Assembly: GCA_030323885.1 (NCBI GenBank)
Contig: CM059194.1
Coordinates: 9,162,963 to 9,226,962, forward strand
Length of the DNA stretch: 64,000 bases
Direction of reading: 5' to 3'
DNA from: Branchipolynoe longqiensis
Lineage: Eukaryota > Annelida > Polychaeta > Phyllodocida > Polynoidae
The notes under the pieces were generated by a model. That model worked only from the letters and a program-made list of their open reading frames with translations, made no database searches and was not told the DNA's origin. This document shows, piece after piece, positions 35,678-47,439 of this stretch. Position 1 is the stretch's first letter. Each line of letters starts with the position of its first letter. Both the position numbers and the translations under genes were made by a program.

Positions 35678-37007
35678 TATATGGGTGAGAATTGTTGTTC
35701 ATGATTTGGTTGTTTTGTGTGGGTTTTTTTGGTGGGGGGTGGGGGGTAGTAAGTCAAATAGTTATTGTTGACTGTATTAATTATGCTACATGTTGCACTA
35801 GTGAAAATATGAAAATTTGCATATGTAGGCCTACACCATACCAAAGACCCTATAATACTAAGACGGCTCAGTCCCTATCTCTCCCATGGTAATTAAAATT
35901 TGGCAGTGCCATCTTGTGGTCGGTTTGATCAACCTAGCTGTTGGCTGGTTTTTCACATGTAAAACACATAGGCCTACAAGGCGAAATGGTGAGTTTAAAA
36001 TTTAAAAAGCGAGATAGATTCATTTGGATTTGGCCTATGTTGCACCTACTGACCGGTCTCCACCTCCCTCTCCCACTCCAACTTACCCAGTGCTCTCACA
36101 CCACACCTCCCTCTCCCCCTCCCACCTTACTCCCCCTCCCCTCACCCGGTGCTCTCACGTCACACCTCCCTCCCCCTTCCTTCTCTGCCTCCTCCCCCAC
36201 CTCAGTCAGCGCTCTCACACCATACCTCACGACCCCCTCCCTGATGTAAGCGTGGTGGGGCGGGAGGGGGGGGGGGGGGGGGGGAAGGTCCCCACTGGTT
36301 GTGTGTACCTACTCCATTAGAACTCCCACCCCCACTGCTACCCCCACCTCACCCACCCCCACCCCAATACACACATTCTGTGGTGGGGGTAGCGTGTGTA
36401 TGTGGTGTAGGTGTGTATGGTGGGGGTGTAGGTGTGCATGGTGGAGGTGTAGGTGGTTTGTCGTGGAGTTGTAAGGGTCTTGCAGAGCGGCGCCTCACAA
36501 TCTTTAACATCCCTAAACCCCCACTGCACACCTACACCGTCACCACAGGCCTAAACCTCCATCACAGAACTAACCCACCACCACAACCGTAAACCCCCAA
36601 CACCACCACACACCAGCAGGGTTTCTTCTGACATAACACTTTCAAAATGATCAAACCAACCACCTGGTGCACTGGCTGTTCTCTTGATTACACAGTACAG
36701 GCTGAGTGAGCCGTCTTAGTGTTATAGTGTCTTTGACCATACAGGTTTTTCTACCTTTTTTTCTCGTAATAAGCAATTATTTTGGTTTAACTGTAATCAA
36801 TATCTTGCTTGAATTTGTTGTGTTAAAATGATGTTATGGATGGATGTTACACGGTTAATTTTAATAGCTTTCTCAATTTGTATAATATCAAAATGTTATT
36901 ATTTTTTAACTCTGACATGCATAAAATGTAAACCTACATATGAATGTGGATTCTGCTATGTCTTTACTTTTGGTTTCCATGTCACAAAAGTTTCTGAGAA
37001 CGACCCA
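35678..37007. mobile_element. MITE family C, copy 3, split by a 7-bp-TSD element
   Basis: The right end (36770-37007: CCATGTCACAAAAG, TTTCTGAGAACGACCCA) matches 15110-15517. The left part (about 35740-35830) matches the interior of copy 1, but the left terminus is decayed. The element at 35842-36735 sits inside it. Confidence 0.65.
35842..36735. mobile_element. hAT-like MITE with 7-bp ACCATAC duplication (nested)
   Basis: 894 bp. The ends CAAAGACCCTATAATACTAA and, mirrored, CAAAGACACTATAACACTAA continue as AGACGGCTCA, about 27 of 29 bases alike. ACCATAC lies at 35835-35841 and 36736-36742. The interior is a pyrimidine-rich CCCTCCC/CACC array, a 19-nt G run and a GGTGGGGGTGTAGGTGTG array. Open frames there are low-complexity. 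Confidence 0.88.
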
Positions 37008-37013
37008 TATATA

Positions 37014-37217
37014 CAGTAAAACCTCTCTAACCGACCACCTCCACAGATCACCCACTCCCCTATTTCGATCACTTTATTTGGGTCCCAAAGATCGCCCATA
37101 CAATAAATACCATTGACCATAGCAACGATTAAAAAAAAAAAATCCCTAAACCGACCACCTACATAAATAGACCATTTAAAGTCGGTCCCATGGTAGGCCG
37201 ATTTAGAGATTTTACTG
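37014..37217. mobile_element. pogo/Tigger-type MITE, copy 3
   Basis: The ends CAGTAAAACCTCTCTAACC and GAGATTTTACTG are flanked by TA. Directly after the right TA the sequence becomes a TATG tetranucleotide array, so the microsatellite may have grown from the duplicated target. Confidence 0.88.
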
Positions 37218-37304
37218 TATGTATGTATGTATGTATGTATGTATGTATGTATGTATGTATGTATGTATGTATGTATGTATGTATGTATGTATGTATGTAT
37301 GTAT
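37218..37304 (+). repeat. (TATG)n microsatellite
   Basis: About 21 tetranucleotide units, ending in GTGCGTGTGTG. Open frames across it are artefacts. Confidence 0.95.
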
Positions 37305-37325
37305 GTGCGTGTGTGTGTATATATA

Positions 37326-37478
37326 TGGGTCAGGATCACGAAAAGAGGCCAATTGGTGGAAGTTGTCGGCGTCGATCGGTATAATATAATTTAATATGAA
37401 ACAAAGAAATGCTCTACAATTGCGATGCCGACATCTTCACTTGACCACCGATTGGCCCGTTTTCGTGAGGCTGACTCA
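37326..37478. mobile_element. Short MITE with TGGGTCAG ends
   Basis: 153 bp. TGGGTCAGGATCACGAAAAG at the left is mirrored by TTTTCGTGAGGCTGACTCA at the right, flanked by TATATA. It also has inner inverted blocks (CCAATTGGTGG and CCACCGATTGG). The TGGGTC start is shared with families C and D. Confidence 0.8.
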
Positions 37479-37554
37479 TATATATTCTCTACCACATGTG
37501 GTTTGTACTGTAGACAATCGCCAGGACCCTCTCAGTCTACATATTTGGTCAATG

Positions 37555-37618
37555 TTGGTTGGTTGTTGGAGTTTTACGTCCTGGCAACATCAAAGGTCAT
37601 ATTAGGACAGGTTATTTG
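37555..37618 (-). mobile_element. SINE family 1, 3' fragment
   Basis: It contains GTTGGTTGGTTGTTGGAGTT, then CCTGGCAACATC and AAGGTCATATTAGGACAGG. Only the tail of the family is present. Confidence 0.85.
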
Positions 37619-38161
37619 GTTATGTGATAGAAGCCGAGTAATCGCAGTGAATATTTAGATAATGAACACCTAACATACGTAACTTTAGAAGCCCCTACAT
37701 GAAGGGCTCGGTAGCTTACCACCAGACCCAAGAATCACCTTTTGATATGTATTGCCACACATCTGTGGCAAAACACAGGCACAGTGGGTCAAGCAACGGA
37801 CTGTCAATACACCTTACAGACCGATTCTGTAGTCTAGTGGCAAGCTACTGACTCTTGTGTCCTGGATTCACAGCTTTCATTTGTTACTGACTTTAAAAAA
37901 AGTATATTGAGGTTCTTCACATCCTCTTTCCTATCGGGACTGCGGGAAAATTCTTCACATCCTCTTTCCTATCTGGACTGCTGGAAAATTGTGCAAGAGC
38001 AAAGATATTTAAATAAAATACAATGTATATGGAGACTGCTTGACTGTCACACACCAAGTAACGGTTGTTGAACAAGGCAATTCACTCAGTGGTGGCTATG
38101 CTGGGAAAACAACAGCTGATCAACACCAGTATGATAGAACTAAAAGCTGATGAGTATATTT

Positions 38162-38462
38162 CAGGGATGAAAGTGGTCTCTGGGAAAAAAAGCGGAAATG
38201 TTGATATTCTCCCATAGGTTTAGCATTGTTAGGGAATCATGTAAAATTCCGGGTTTAATATATATTGGTATATGCTGATAGCGCTGCGCCATATAAAACA
38301 CATATTAGTAGTGTATGCCAATAGTGCTGCGGTGCATGGAACATTTATTAGAAATATATGCTGATAGTGCTGCGGAGTCTGCACCACATATTAGTATATG
38401 CTGATGGTGCTGTGGGATTGAAAAATCCGGGAAATCCGCGGAATCACGATCTGTCATCCCTG
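38162..38462. mobile_element. DNA transposon family K (CAGGGATGAAAG ends), 6-bp TSD
   Basis: 301 bp. The left end CAGGGATGAAAGTGGTCTC mirrors the right end CTGTCATCCCTG. ATATTT occurs immediately on both sides (38156-38161 and 38463-38468). The core is the minisatellite with GCTGATAGTGCTGCGG units of about 43 bp. Copies lie at 56677-57088 and 57614-58039. Confidence 0.9.
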
Positions 38463-38469
38463 ATATTTG

Positions 38470-39900
38470 AAATTGACGAGCATATTTATTAACCAAGGCT
38501 TTTGTTTGTTTAAATGCTATTTCTAAACTGTAAATATGAAATAAAAATACCATGTTAAACTATGTCACACTGGAAATGGTACCGCTAATGGTGTAATGGT
38601 TGTACTGTATCAAATTGATTTTAAAATAACAGATCCCTGACCCATACCACAAACCCAGTTATATATGCTCCAAACATAGACCAAGTATTTTAGGTGCGAA
38701 AACGAACCCAAAACAGCAGTGATAACAGGTATGCATTTGAACTCCTTCATTGTTAATCGGGATTTGCCTACATTTATCGGGGAGTATTTGGTCTGTATTG
38801 GTTGTAGCCGAGTTCAATGGAGGGTTGAATGTTTTGTTTTAATTTTTTTTAAATATATATATATATTCTCAAATGTTTTGGAACTAATGGAAAACCCAGA
38901 CTGTCACTGAGAAAATATTGTCATAAATGATATGATCAATGTTTTTACTTGTTCAACAATGACTGTGAGAGGCACCACCAGAGACTTCATGGGAGTTGAC
39001 CGTCTCATATATTCACTGACCCTTTCACAGCTGCTACAAACCACCCCTGTACCCACATAGCACAAAGGACTGTGATGGATACAGTGCTTCCCCATAACCA
39101 CGGTCCAGGCACATGTGGTTGTGCCAACAGAGAAGGCAGACACAGGTCTTGTCCCGGTAGTCCAGGCTGAATCACGTCCATGTGTAATGTTCTCTAAAAG
39201 GATACACATGCAATGAGGCGTGCTGGATAATAAACACAATGTTGTATCGTGTATAGGGTGAAACAATACCCGCTGTGAGAATAATTGTTTGTATTCACCT
39301 AGAAGTAATGTAATAACTACACCAGTCTTATAAGGAATTATACAACATAATCTTGTCAGATATTGGGTGCAAAAATAATTATATTCAGCATAATTATTTC
39401 CATTAATTTACCTTTTCCTTATTATATACAAGGGAAACATGTAATTAATGAAAATAATTAGATTCAATATATATATATAAATACACTAAATTAATAGAAT
39501 TACATTCCGTAAAACTAAATTACATTGGATGTAGGCCAAACTTGTTTTTGCATATAATTTAATTTATTGTACGACATAATCTTGGCAGAAATTTTGTGCA
39601 AAAACTAGTTATATTCAGTGCAATTATTTCCATTAATTTACTTTCCCCCATAATATATAAGGAACTAATTAAATTAATGGAAATAATTAGATTGAGCATA
39701 TATATTATATGTATAGCGGTGGATAAACAAGATTTTCATTAGAATAACATAGTACAGACCAGCAGTGGATGCTGCCCTCCACCCAACCCCACGCATCAAA
39801 ATCACTAGGCAGTACAGAAGAATAGCATTCCTTCTTCGTGTCATAGTTCAAGTGTTACAAGGCAAGGCTTTATTATGAAATGTGCCTGTTCCAGAGAGTT
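38470..39900. other. Intergenic, no gene supported
   Basis: Mostly A/T-rich, with two diverged direct copies (about 39340-39440 and 39570-39690, sharing CAGTTATATTCAG-like and ATTATTTCCATTAATTTAC). An open frame of 120 codons on the - strand (39266-38904) is Cys- and Ser-rich but matches nothing I know. Confidence 0.4.
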
Positions 39901-39914
39901 AATGCTTGAACTGA

Positions 39915-41060
39915 TCAAGTTATACAGCAATTCAACAACCACTTGTTGAACCTGGAGAGGGATGGGCTCACACAAGACTCACTAAGCGATGATATACTTA
40001 ACAGACTGAAGCCACAAGCGTTGATATCTGAACAACAGGCAGCCTTCAGAGCAGGAAGGAGTACCATCAAGCATAACTTGCACTGCACATTCTATGTGAG
40101 AAATATCTCTAGCACAAACAAGATCTCTACCAATAGTACCATGTCTTCATATACTTCAAGAAGGGCTTTAAATTGAGAGCAGTTGGGAGTTGCTTTGTGG
40201 GCAACCATGAAGAAGTACATTAGCACAAACCATCGAACACCTCTATAACAAGGCCACTAGTGCGGTCGGCCTCTTTAAAAGCAGCATAGGAGACTTTCGA
40301 ACATGTGGGAGTCAACATTTTTCTGGAAAGGATGATGACAGATGCCTTAGATCATGTATGAAGTCAGCATTGGATGTAGAACCTGTGCTTTGTTGATGAT
40401 GAGGAACTGCCAAATTTAGTTGAGCGTCTTGACAAAGCCATAATACCCTATGGCATGCAGATCAGTGCCGAGAACACCAAGCTGATGACAAACAATGCCA
40501 GTCGCATCAACACAAACTTGTGACAAAGTGAATGGACAGAGGGTTGTGACAGTCACAAGCTTCAAATACATGGGATCAATCATAACTGTTAAGAATTCCA
40601 AGGGTTGAAACCAGTTTGGCTTGACAATAGGTTTTCTCTCAGATCCAAGACGATGACTGACGCGCTCTTGGCACACCCACCTTCCTGTTTTCTTGTGAAT
40701 CAAAGGCCTTTACAGAAGCTCCGAATAATATAAACCATAGAAATGAGCTGCCACAGGAAGTTACTACACATCTCATATAAATACAATGCTACCAATGAGG
40801 TAACTGCAATGCTAAGATGACCATATCTATCTTTTGCAAGGTATAGTGAAAGGGGAAAGACAAGATGGACAAACGAAGAGGTGGGAAGACAGCCATCAGG
40901 AAATGGACAAGCCTGGAGTTTGGGAAGACAGCCATCAGGAAATGGACAAGCCTGGAGTTTGGCAAGTCCCAGAGGGCAGTGGAGAACAAAGAAAACTGAT
41001 TGCAAAGTCACTGGTGCCCCAATGACCCTTGCGGTTAAGGGATTGATTATGATGATAGAG
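39915..41060 (+). pseudogene. Strongly decayed non-LTR retrotransposon, RT fragment
   Basis: Recognisable RT remnants in shifting frames are ILNRLKPQALISEQQAAFRA and GRST (about 39985-40070), then YGMQISAENTKLMTNNASRI near 40450-40510 and sequence like KYMGSIIT near 40570. C-terminal remnants lie around 40840-41030 (KGERQDGQTKRWEDS). A large part between the fingers and thumb is missing. A 39-bp segment (GGGAAGACAGCCATCAGGAA...) is duplicated in tandem at about 40885-40962. It is older than the other LINEs here. Confidence 0.75.
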
Positions 41061-41131
41061 CAAAGCAGAATCCACAGCAGGTAGAAGTAAACAAAGTTCA
41101 TACCTCATGAAATACAGACCCTCATATTTAA

Positions 41132-41472
41132 AGCTGCATAGTTCGATGAAGCATCACATTTTCAAAACCCAAAACAATTATCTAGAATTAGTTCTACATA
41201 TCTAACTTAGATAATGATGCACTTATTAAGCATTTGTTGCTACATAGAAGGGAATACTGAGGTAATTTAATAGAACCTGTGACTGCAGAAGCCTATAGTG
41301 TGAGTTTCGGCGTTCTTGCCAAAACTGATTTGACATGTTTGCAAATATCTCAAAACATAGCCATTTAAAATAAAAGTTACTTCAGATTAAAGTATGGTAG
41401 ATTAAAACAATCAATATAATATATTTATCTCAGAAAAATGACAAAAACTCAAAACCATCAGACTATGCAAGT
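41132..41472. mobile_element. TTAA MITE family A, reference copy
   Basis: 341 bp. The ends AGCTGCATAGTTCGATGAAG and, mirrored, ACTTGCATAGTCTGATGG are flanked by TTAA (41128-41131 and 41473-41476). This copy best shows the family structure. Confidence 0.9.
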
Positions 41473-41554
41473 TTAAAGTGTCCACCCATTGCCCACCCCC
41501 CAAGTCAAGTCCACAAAGGGTATCTTTAAAAAAAAAAGATCTTAGTGCCAACTT

Positions 41555-41883
41555 TTGTTGTTGTTGTTGTTGTTGTTGGTGCATTAGTTGTTTAAGCAGG
41601 GGAAATTTCAGTCATAGACGACTGGTCTTCCTCATTCCACTGCTGGTCGATAGAAAGCCCGAGCCTACACTTTTACCGACCCAAGGGATTTTTAACCTCC
41701 CACACCACATAGACATGATTTGAGAGCAACCGGCCTTTGATGACGCTGTAAGTTATACACAGCGCTGGAAATCCAAATTGGCAGAGCTGGGGGGGGGGGG
41801 GGCATGGGGAATCGAACCGCCGACCCTCAGATTAGGAGTCTGACCTAGAAAAAAAGTCAGACACTCTAACCACTCCGCCACAG
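41555..41883 (-). mobile_element. tRNA-derived SINE family 2
   Basis: On the - strand the head has A-box TGGCGGAGTGGTTAGAGTG and B-box GGTTCGATTCC, with an expanded anticodon-arm region. The body includes GGTTAAAAATCCCTTGGGTC and GAAATTTCCCCTGCTT, and the tail is (CAA)n. A run of 15 Gs lies between head and body. A partial copy is at 47933-48082, and its 3' end is used in the chimera at 33126. Confidence 0.88.
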
Positions 41884-41889
41884 AGAACA

Positions 41890-43300
41890 CCACTTCAGAT
41901 GTGATTTTCCCAATTCAGGTGGTATGTTGGGCAAATGCATGTATAAGTTCTTGCTGAACAACCACAATGAACAGAGCTATGCGTTCCAAACCATTGATTT
42001 TCAGTTTCAAGCAAGTCTAGCAGTCTTCAGTGCAGAGATCATCAATTGGCAACACAACCAATCATAAAGCCCATCAGAATTCATATCAGTGCATATTTCT
42101 GCTGCTACTACAGCTACTGTTATACCAGCAATATGAAAAAGCCTATCGATACTTCTGTTATGTGCGTATTGTTTTTTTTAACTGACAGGGTGCTGCATCA
42201 GGCATCAAAGTGGATATATGCCCGCATATTGAGGCATTCTGATAGTCACATTGGTAGTGCCTGCATTGGCCGACATCAAAACCAGTTAACTTTGTTCCAA
42301 TCAGTCATGGGTGGCACCAACCTCAGATACCCGACACTTTTAGTCTGATACTGTAGGGTGATGGATACACACCCATAAAACAAAAGGTGTCCATTCGAGT
42401 TCCCCCCATCCACCCAAAAGAGGGGAGCACATATGCATCAACATTAATTAGTGCATAACCAGCTAGAACATCCAATTGATGTTCCAAAGCACGATGTTGA
42501 TTCTACTACACCATCACGGCCACGACCTACAAGAGTGTTTCCTCCACAATCAGAAGGCAGGGCGACCTAGAAATCCCATGAGACCAATTTAAAAGAGCAG
42601 TTGCAGTAAGCTTGTTTTACGTCATATCAGTAAGCTGCTAGTTAGCTCTTCAGAGGACAGGTTGGTGGAGGAAATCCTTTATAAGACGATTACCACAGAG
42701 CATGCTGCAGTAAGCTGCTAGTTAGTTCTTCCACTGTTGTCAAGAGGACAGGTTGGTGGTGGAAATTGTCTATTAATCTCCCCAACTTATGATGGAATCT
42801 GAAATGGCTTAACATGACACCTCCTTTTCACATGCACTGCACACAGATGTCGCCAAGTGGTTGCACATGTGTTAATTAGTGGAAGCACGCGAACAAAGCA
42901 TGTGGTACATTATTGACACTCCGTATTAGACTTTGATTTGTAAAAATAATTAATAAATGTGTAATGGCTAGACTCCCCTGTAATAGACTAGATTTAATGC
43001 ACGTATTCTTGTATACATGCTGTTTTTCATTGTCTGGTATGATTGGGACTGTTGTTGCATGTTATTGTGATACATGACCTTCATAGAATATAGTTCTCTA
43101 AAGTCAATACCAAAATAGATGTAATGGCAATTAAAAAAAAGGGGGGAAAAAGAAATGATTACACATACTTGAAGGCACCATGATAGTTGTTGTAAGCTGA
43201 TCTCAAACGAGCCGTGGATTATTTAAAAGACTCTTCCCACTCACTTGTATATTTACATAAGTAAAATCATGTCTTTCAATTGTAGAAGTACTAAAAGACA
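41890..43300. other. Intergenic; short direct repeat, no gene supported
   Basis: A segment of about 50 bp (CAGTAAGCTGCTAGTTAG... AGGACAGGTTGGTGG) occurs at about 42628-42680 and again, diverged, at about 42706-42770. A short open stretch upstream (RPRPTRVFPPQSEGRAT, about 42510-42570) might be a retroelement remnant, but I cannot assign it. Confidence 0.4.
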
Positions 43301-43308
43301 CCTTGCTG

Positions 43309-44152
43309 GGTTGGTTGGTTGTTGGAGTTTTGCATCCTGGCAACATCTAAGGTCATATCAGGAGGGTGGGTACCGACTTGTAACAGTGCACACTCATGGC
43401 AATTTTATAGTGCTGCCCCATGGGGAGACAAGGCCACCAGCACCATGACCTAATATTTCACTCAGTCACATTATCCTGACACTGAGCCAAACCAATACTG
43501 GCCCCATCCTAATATTGCCGGGTGGCTGGCTAAAAAGTGACAAGTATAAATTTCTATGCGTTGCTATGTGTCAGCCGACTCGGTGGATATAACAGAAACA
43601 GGCCTGTTGGTTTGGAAATCTGTGTATGCAGGTATTGCAACACCTCAGGGAGTTTGACGCTCCTGCCCTGCAGAGCTGTAAACCACTGCCTTGTGGTACA
43701 GGTTTTTGACAGAACCGAAGGTTGAGGGAGCAAACCCTAAACAGAAAACCATGTAACTGTGGCAGCATTAAGGGCGGTTGATGTATGGAACTCCCAACAT
43801 CTCCCGACCAGCCACTGTAGGGACAAATAGCTTTGCGCCTGTCTTGACATGTTCTTGCCGGTCTGAAACCTCTATTTGCTCCCCGAGAGAGTGCCGCTAG
43901 TAACTTGCAAAAGCCAGCAGCACTTCAACACTTTTGCAAGCAGCTTTCATGAAATGTGGAGAGCTAAATGGAGAGCAGCAAGCAGTCAAGTAATGAAAGC
44001 TGTCTTTGTCGCATCGTGACCGACAGCATGATGATGATGATGATGATGACAAATTTCTAAGTCATTGCTTTGACTCCACCAGGATTCGAATCCCACGATG
44101 TCCCAAAACGGCAGACGGACAATCAACTCATTCAGCCATCCCGTCTGGTGGT
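43309..44152 (-). mobile_element. SINE family 1, split by an inserted element
   Basis: The 3' two-thirds lie at 43309-43556. The tRNA-like head (B-box GATTCGAATCC, A-box TGGCTGAATGAGTTGAT) lies at 44051-44152. The interruption is the 494-bp element at 43557-44050. AAATTTCTA occurs at both junctions, so the two parts were once continuous. Confidence 0.93.
43557..44050 (+). mobile_element. LINE-tailed non-autonomous element, full length, 9-bp TSD
   Basis: AAATTTCTA at 43548-43556 and 44051-44059 bounds 494 bp starting TGCGTTGCTATGTGTCAGCC and ending in (ATG)n. The 3' portion (GGAGAGCTAAATGGAGAGCA through CGACAGCATGATGATG) is the 3' end of the RTE-like LINE. The 5' 350 bp is not LINE protein sequence that I can recognise and has no clear A and B boxes. 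It is therefore either a SINE with an unusual head or a LINE deletion derivative. A 5'-truncated relative is at 32622-32990. Confidence 0.9.
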
Positions 44153-44261
44153 TACAGGTCAGATCATGTGACATCCAAATCATCAATCCGCAAGTAGGGT
44201 CAATGCTACATACAAGGTGCACCATTAAACATGTTTATTTTGCTTTACCAACAGTGTATTT

Positions 44262-45905
44262 GGTTGATTGATTGATTGATTGATTGATTGGTGGTTGCTT
44301 TACGCCGTGTCGGCAGCATAGGCCATATTCACGGCGAGAAATGTTTGTTTTTTGTTCAAACCATCGCTTTTACATGTAAAGCAGACAATCAATTATGTGC
44401 CAATTGACACTAATTAAATTAGAAAGCTCACAATCATATATCTGTGGTCAAGGGAAACAAATTCCCATAGAAAAAGAAAAGTTTCATTAATAATTAATAG
44501 AATCCATTTAGTAAACTATATAAGGTGGTACAGTCCAGCTGCCCTCAAAAAGGCTAAAATGTTTTCCTGTTTTACCTTAGTAAAAAGGTCATGCATACTG
44601 CCTGCAGTGTAGAACCGTTGGCGCAGGGCCAAAAAATCAACGCAACTTAGTAAAATGTGTTTGAGTGTCAGTGGGGACTGACACCCAATACATTCAGGGG
44701 GAGGTCCCCCCTTGAGCAGAAAAGCATGTGTAAGCCACGAGTGGCCAACACGGCAGCGACTAAGGACCACTTGGTCCCGCCGACCTCCCGCATGAGTCTG
44801 TGGTGGCTTTCCCACAGATGGTTCAATTTCTTTAAGTTTATTGATGTTTTCATCCCACTCATGTTGCCATTTGGATTTTATGTGGGTGGCTATTAGTGGT
44901 TTCAGATCAGAGTGAGGGATCAGACACGGTTCAAGATCACAGTTCAGGGCCTTCTTCGCAGCCCGATCAGCTCGTTCGTTTCCTTGTATGCCAGCATGGC
45001 CAGGCACCCAGCACAGGTGGATATCATACCCATCTGTTGTCAGTTGGTTCATTTTATAAATGACCGTTGCTAGAATAGGGTGATTCGTTTTCAGTCCAGC
45101 AACAGCCAGGAGGCAAGAGAAGGAATCACTGTATATAACATAGTTAGTGTGGTTGGATACCTCGATACACTCCAAAGCGAGAAGGAGTGCTCGGGCCTCT
45201 GCAGTGAAAATCGAGCTCTGATCGGGCAAACGTACACCAAATTTTTCCCGTCGGCAGACTGCTGCAGCAGCTACCCGGCTTTGGTCTTTCGAACCATCAG
45301 TGTATATGGAGAGGTGGTCTGCAAACTGGCCTTGAATCTCTGCATGCAGTCCTTTGTACTCGAGTGGATGTGTCCCAGATTTCCTCAGCTCCGTGAGTCG
45401 GAGGATAACCGATGGCTTTCTCAACGACCACTAGGGATGTTCTGGGACTTTGGCATCCTCCAACACATCCAAATCCACGCCTAAGGCCTCCAAATGAGGT
45501 TTCATTCGGAGCCTCAGTGGCCGGATGTAATTTGGCCTGGCTTCAAACCTGGATTCGTCATGTTGCTCGAATAGACAATTGTGTGCAGGTTTCAATGCAT
45601 TAGTTTTTATCTTGACTACATATTGCATGGCCAGTTTGATTCTCCTGTTATTAAGTGATGGTTCATTGGCTTCGACATAAAGGCTCTGAACTGGTGAGGT
45701 GCGGAAGGCCCCAAGGGCCAAGCGCAGTCCCTGGTGGTGGATCGTGTCTAGCAGCCCAATATATGATTTCCTTGCGGAACCATGTACTATGCTGCCGTAA
45801 TCCACTCGTGAACGAACCAAGGTTCTGTACACGGAGAGCAGAACATCTCTGTCCGCTCCCCACTCTGAGCTGGACAGCACCCTTGGAGTCTAGGCCTGAT
45901 GGGGG
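44262..45905 (-). pseudogene. I/Nimb-like LINE 3' part: RT end plus RNase H
   Basis: On the - strand, 45880-45431 encodes the RT thumb/connection region (SSSEWGADRDVLLSVYRTLV, YGSIVHGSARKSYI, LGAFRTSPVQSLYVEANEPS). After a single in-frame TAG (about 45434-45432) the same frame continues to 44516 with RNase H: IYTDGSK, TAEARALLLALE, IYSDSFSCLLA and VPGHAGIQGNERADRAAK (catalytic D, E, D, then H and D). A Cys/His motif (CIGCQSPLTLKHILLSC) follows. The 3'UTR ends in an (AATC)n tail at 44262. It is 5'-truncated and probably dead, but the RNase H domain looks intact. Confidence 0.92.
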
Positions 45906-45909
45906 GAGT

Positions 45910-47215
45910 TTGGTTAAGTTCATGTAGAAGTGAAGCAAAGTCACTTGGAGTGACAGGTGAAAGGGCCTACCTTTAAGTTTAACTGATGCTGAGCACATTA
46001 GATGGTTCTGATTAACCAGGTCACACAAAGGTTCATACAAACTGCCCATGTAAATGTTGACTCCATACAGCTTGTGCAAAGAGACATTACTTGCTTAATT
46101 AAATGTGGGCATGAAAAGACTTAAATTGAAACAAGCAGAAACAATACTATTACTTAGTAACCTTTCAGGGCAAAACTAATGAGTAAAGAGCTTAATAATT
46201 CTGATAAATTGCTTTGTGCAGCAGCATTTCATCTGGACACTCCTGGTGAAAAGCCTAAAGGAGAAATACAAAGTTCAAACAAGGGGGTCACAGCCCCTTG
46301 GGAAGGGCATGGATTGGGTAAGGGGACGGAAGACTGTTAAAAATAAGGAAATTGACCAATTTGTATACGGCGATAGCATTGCACCACATGGCGACAAGCC
46401 ATTCTCCTTGAAACCAAGTCCTATTTAACAAACAGAAATAAAGGATAGTAAGCATATTGATACAGCATAGATCAGCAGAAAGACCTGGGTAAAGTGCATA
46501 CAAATTTGATGAGGTGCAACAACTGAAAGCGTTGCTTTCATGCTTTCCCTATTAAACTGTCATGGTTACTTCAATGTCTTCAGGTAACAACACCGTCCAA
46601 TATTAGGAGCCAAATTACCCACACGATTTGTGGAGCCAGTATATGTAGAAATACTTATGACGAGAGCGTACCTAGCACTAACCTAACATTTGTACATCAG
46701 TCATTATGTTATTTACTATGCCGATCTGGTTCAATTAATGTCACAAGATTAAGATTTTCACTAGAGTTTGCATAACCTATACTGACATAAATTAACAGAT
46801 GTGCCCTCGGCATTGTTTTAAAGCTTCCGCTTCCTCAAATTCGCATTTAGTTTAAAATCCACGTCAGTAGAAAATAATCAACGATCACATGCTCAAGCAC
46901 ATTAGGACTTAATAAAATAACTTGAAAATTGTGTTTGTGCACGATACTCGTTGCTCCTCATGCCAGAATGTACACGTAACACATGGCTGAGAGGCCATCT
47001 CGCAACAAGCTGTGCTGCTTTGACTCTCCACTTCGCGTGCTGAATGATGCTCAAGGAGTTATGGATGATCGCATTCATGCAGTACATTGACATGTACCCC
47101 ATGTAATCTGTGAATGACTGAAGACTGTGAAGATTGTTCAAACCACAGGCATGAAATAAACGCAAAATGCTAATCCAGGTACCACTGAACTAAGTTGCCT
47201 GATGGTGCAGCATAA
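45910..47215. other. Intergenic, no gene seen
   Basis: A/T-rich without recognised repeats or exon-like sequence. Short open frames (for example 46216-46428 + and 47165-46902 -) show no family-like features. Confidence 0.4.
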
Positions 47216-47275
47216 TGGTTGGTTGGTTGTTTGTTTGTTGAGTTTTACGTCCTGGTAACATAGGACGGGCAGTAT
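47216..47275 (-). mobile_element. SINE family 1, 3' fragment
   Basis: It contains GGTTGGTTGGTTG, GTTTTACGTCCTGG and AACATAGGACGGG. Only the last part of the family is left. Confidence 0.75.
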
Positions 47276-47439
47276 GTCAGCACTGTGCTTTTGATAGTTA
47301 CATGAGTATGCACAGGAATCCATCTGTCGGCCACACCACCAGGGGTACCAGCTATACATGCACGAGGGTAGCCATTACTATGTGACCTTCGTATTGAAAT
47401 CAAAGACATGCACTCTTGCCCCATATTGTGGCAGAACAC

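Noticed and set aside
35941..36592. Pro- and Leu-rich open frames on both strands
   Set aside because: They come from CCCTCC and GGTGTG low-complexity arrays inside the 35842-36735 element.
38904..39266. 120-codon - strand ORF as a gene
   Set aside because: No domain, no splice context and no family resemblance; alternative frames are equally Cys-rich.
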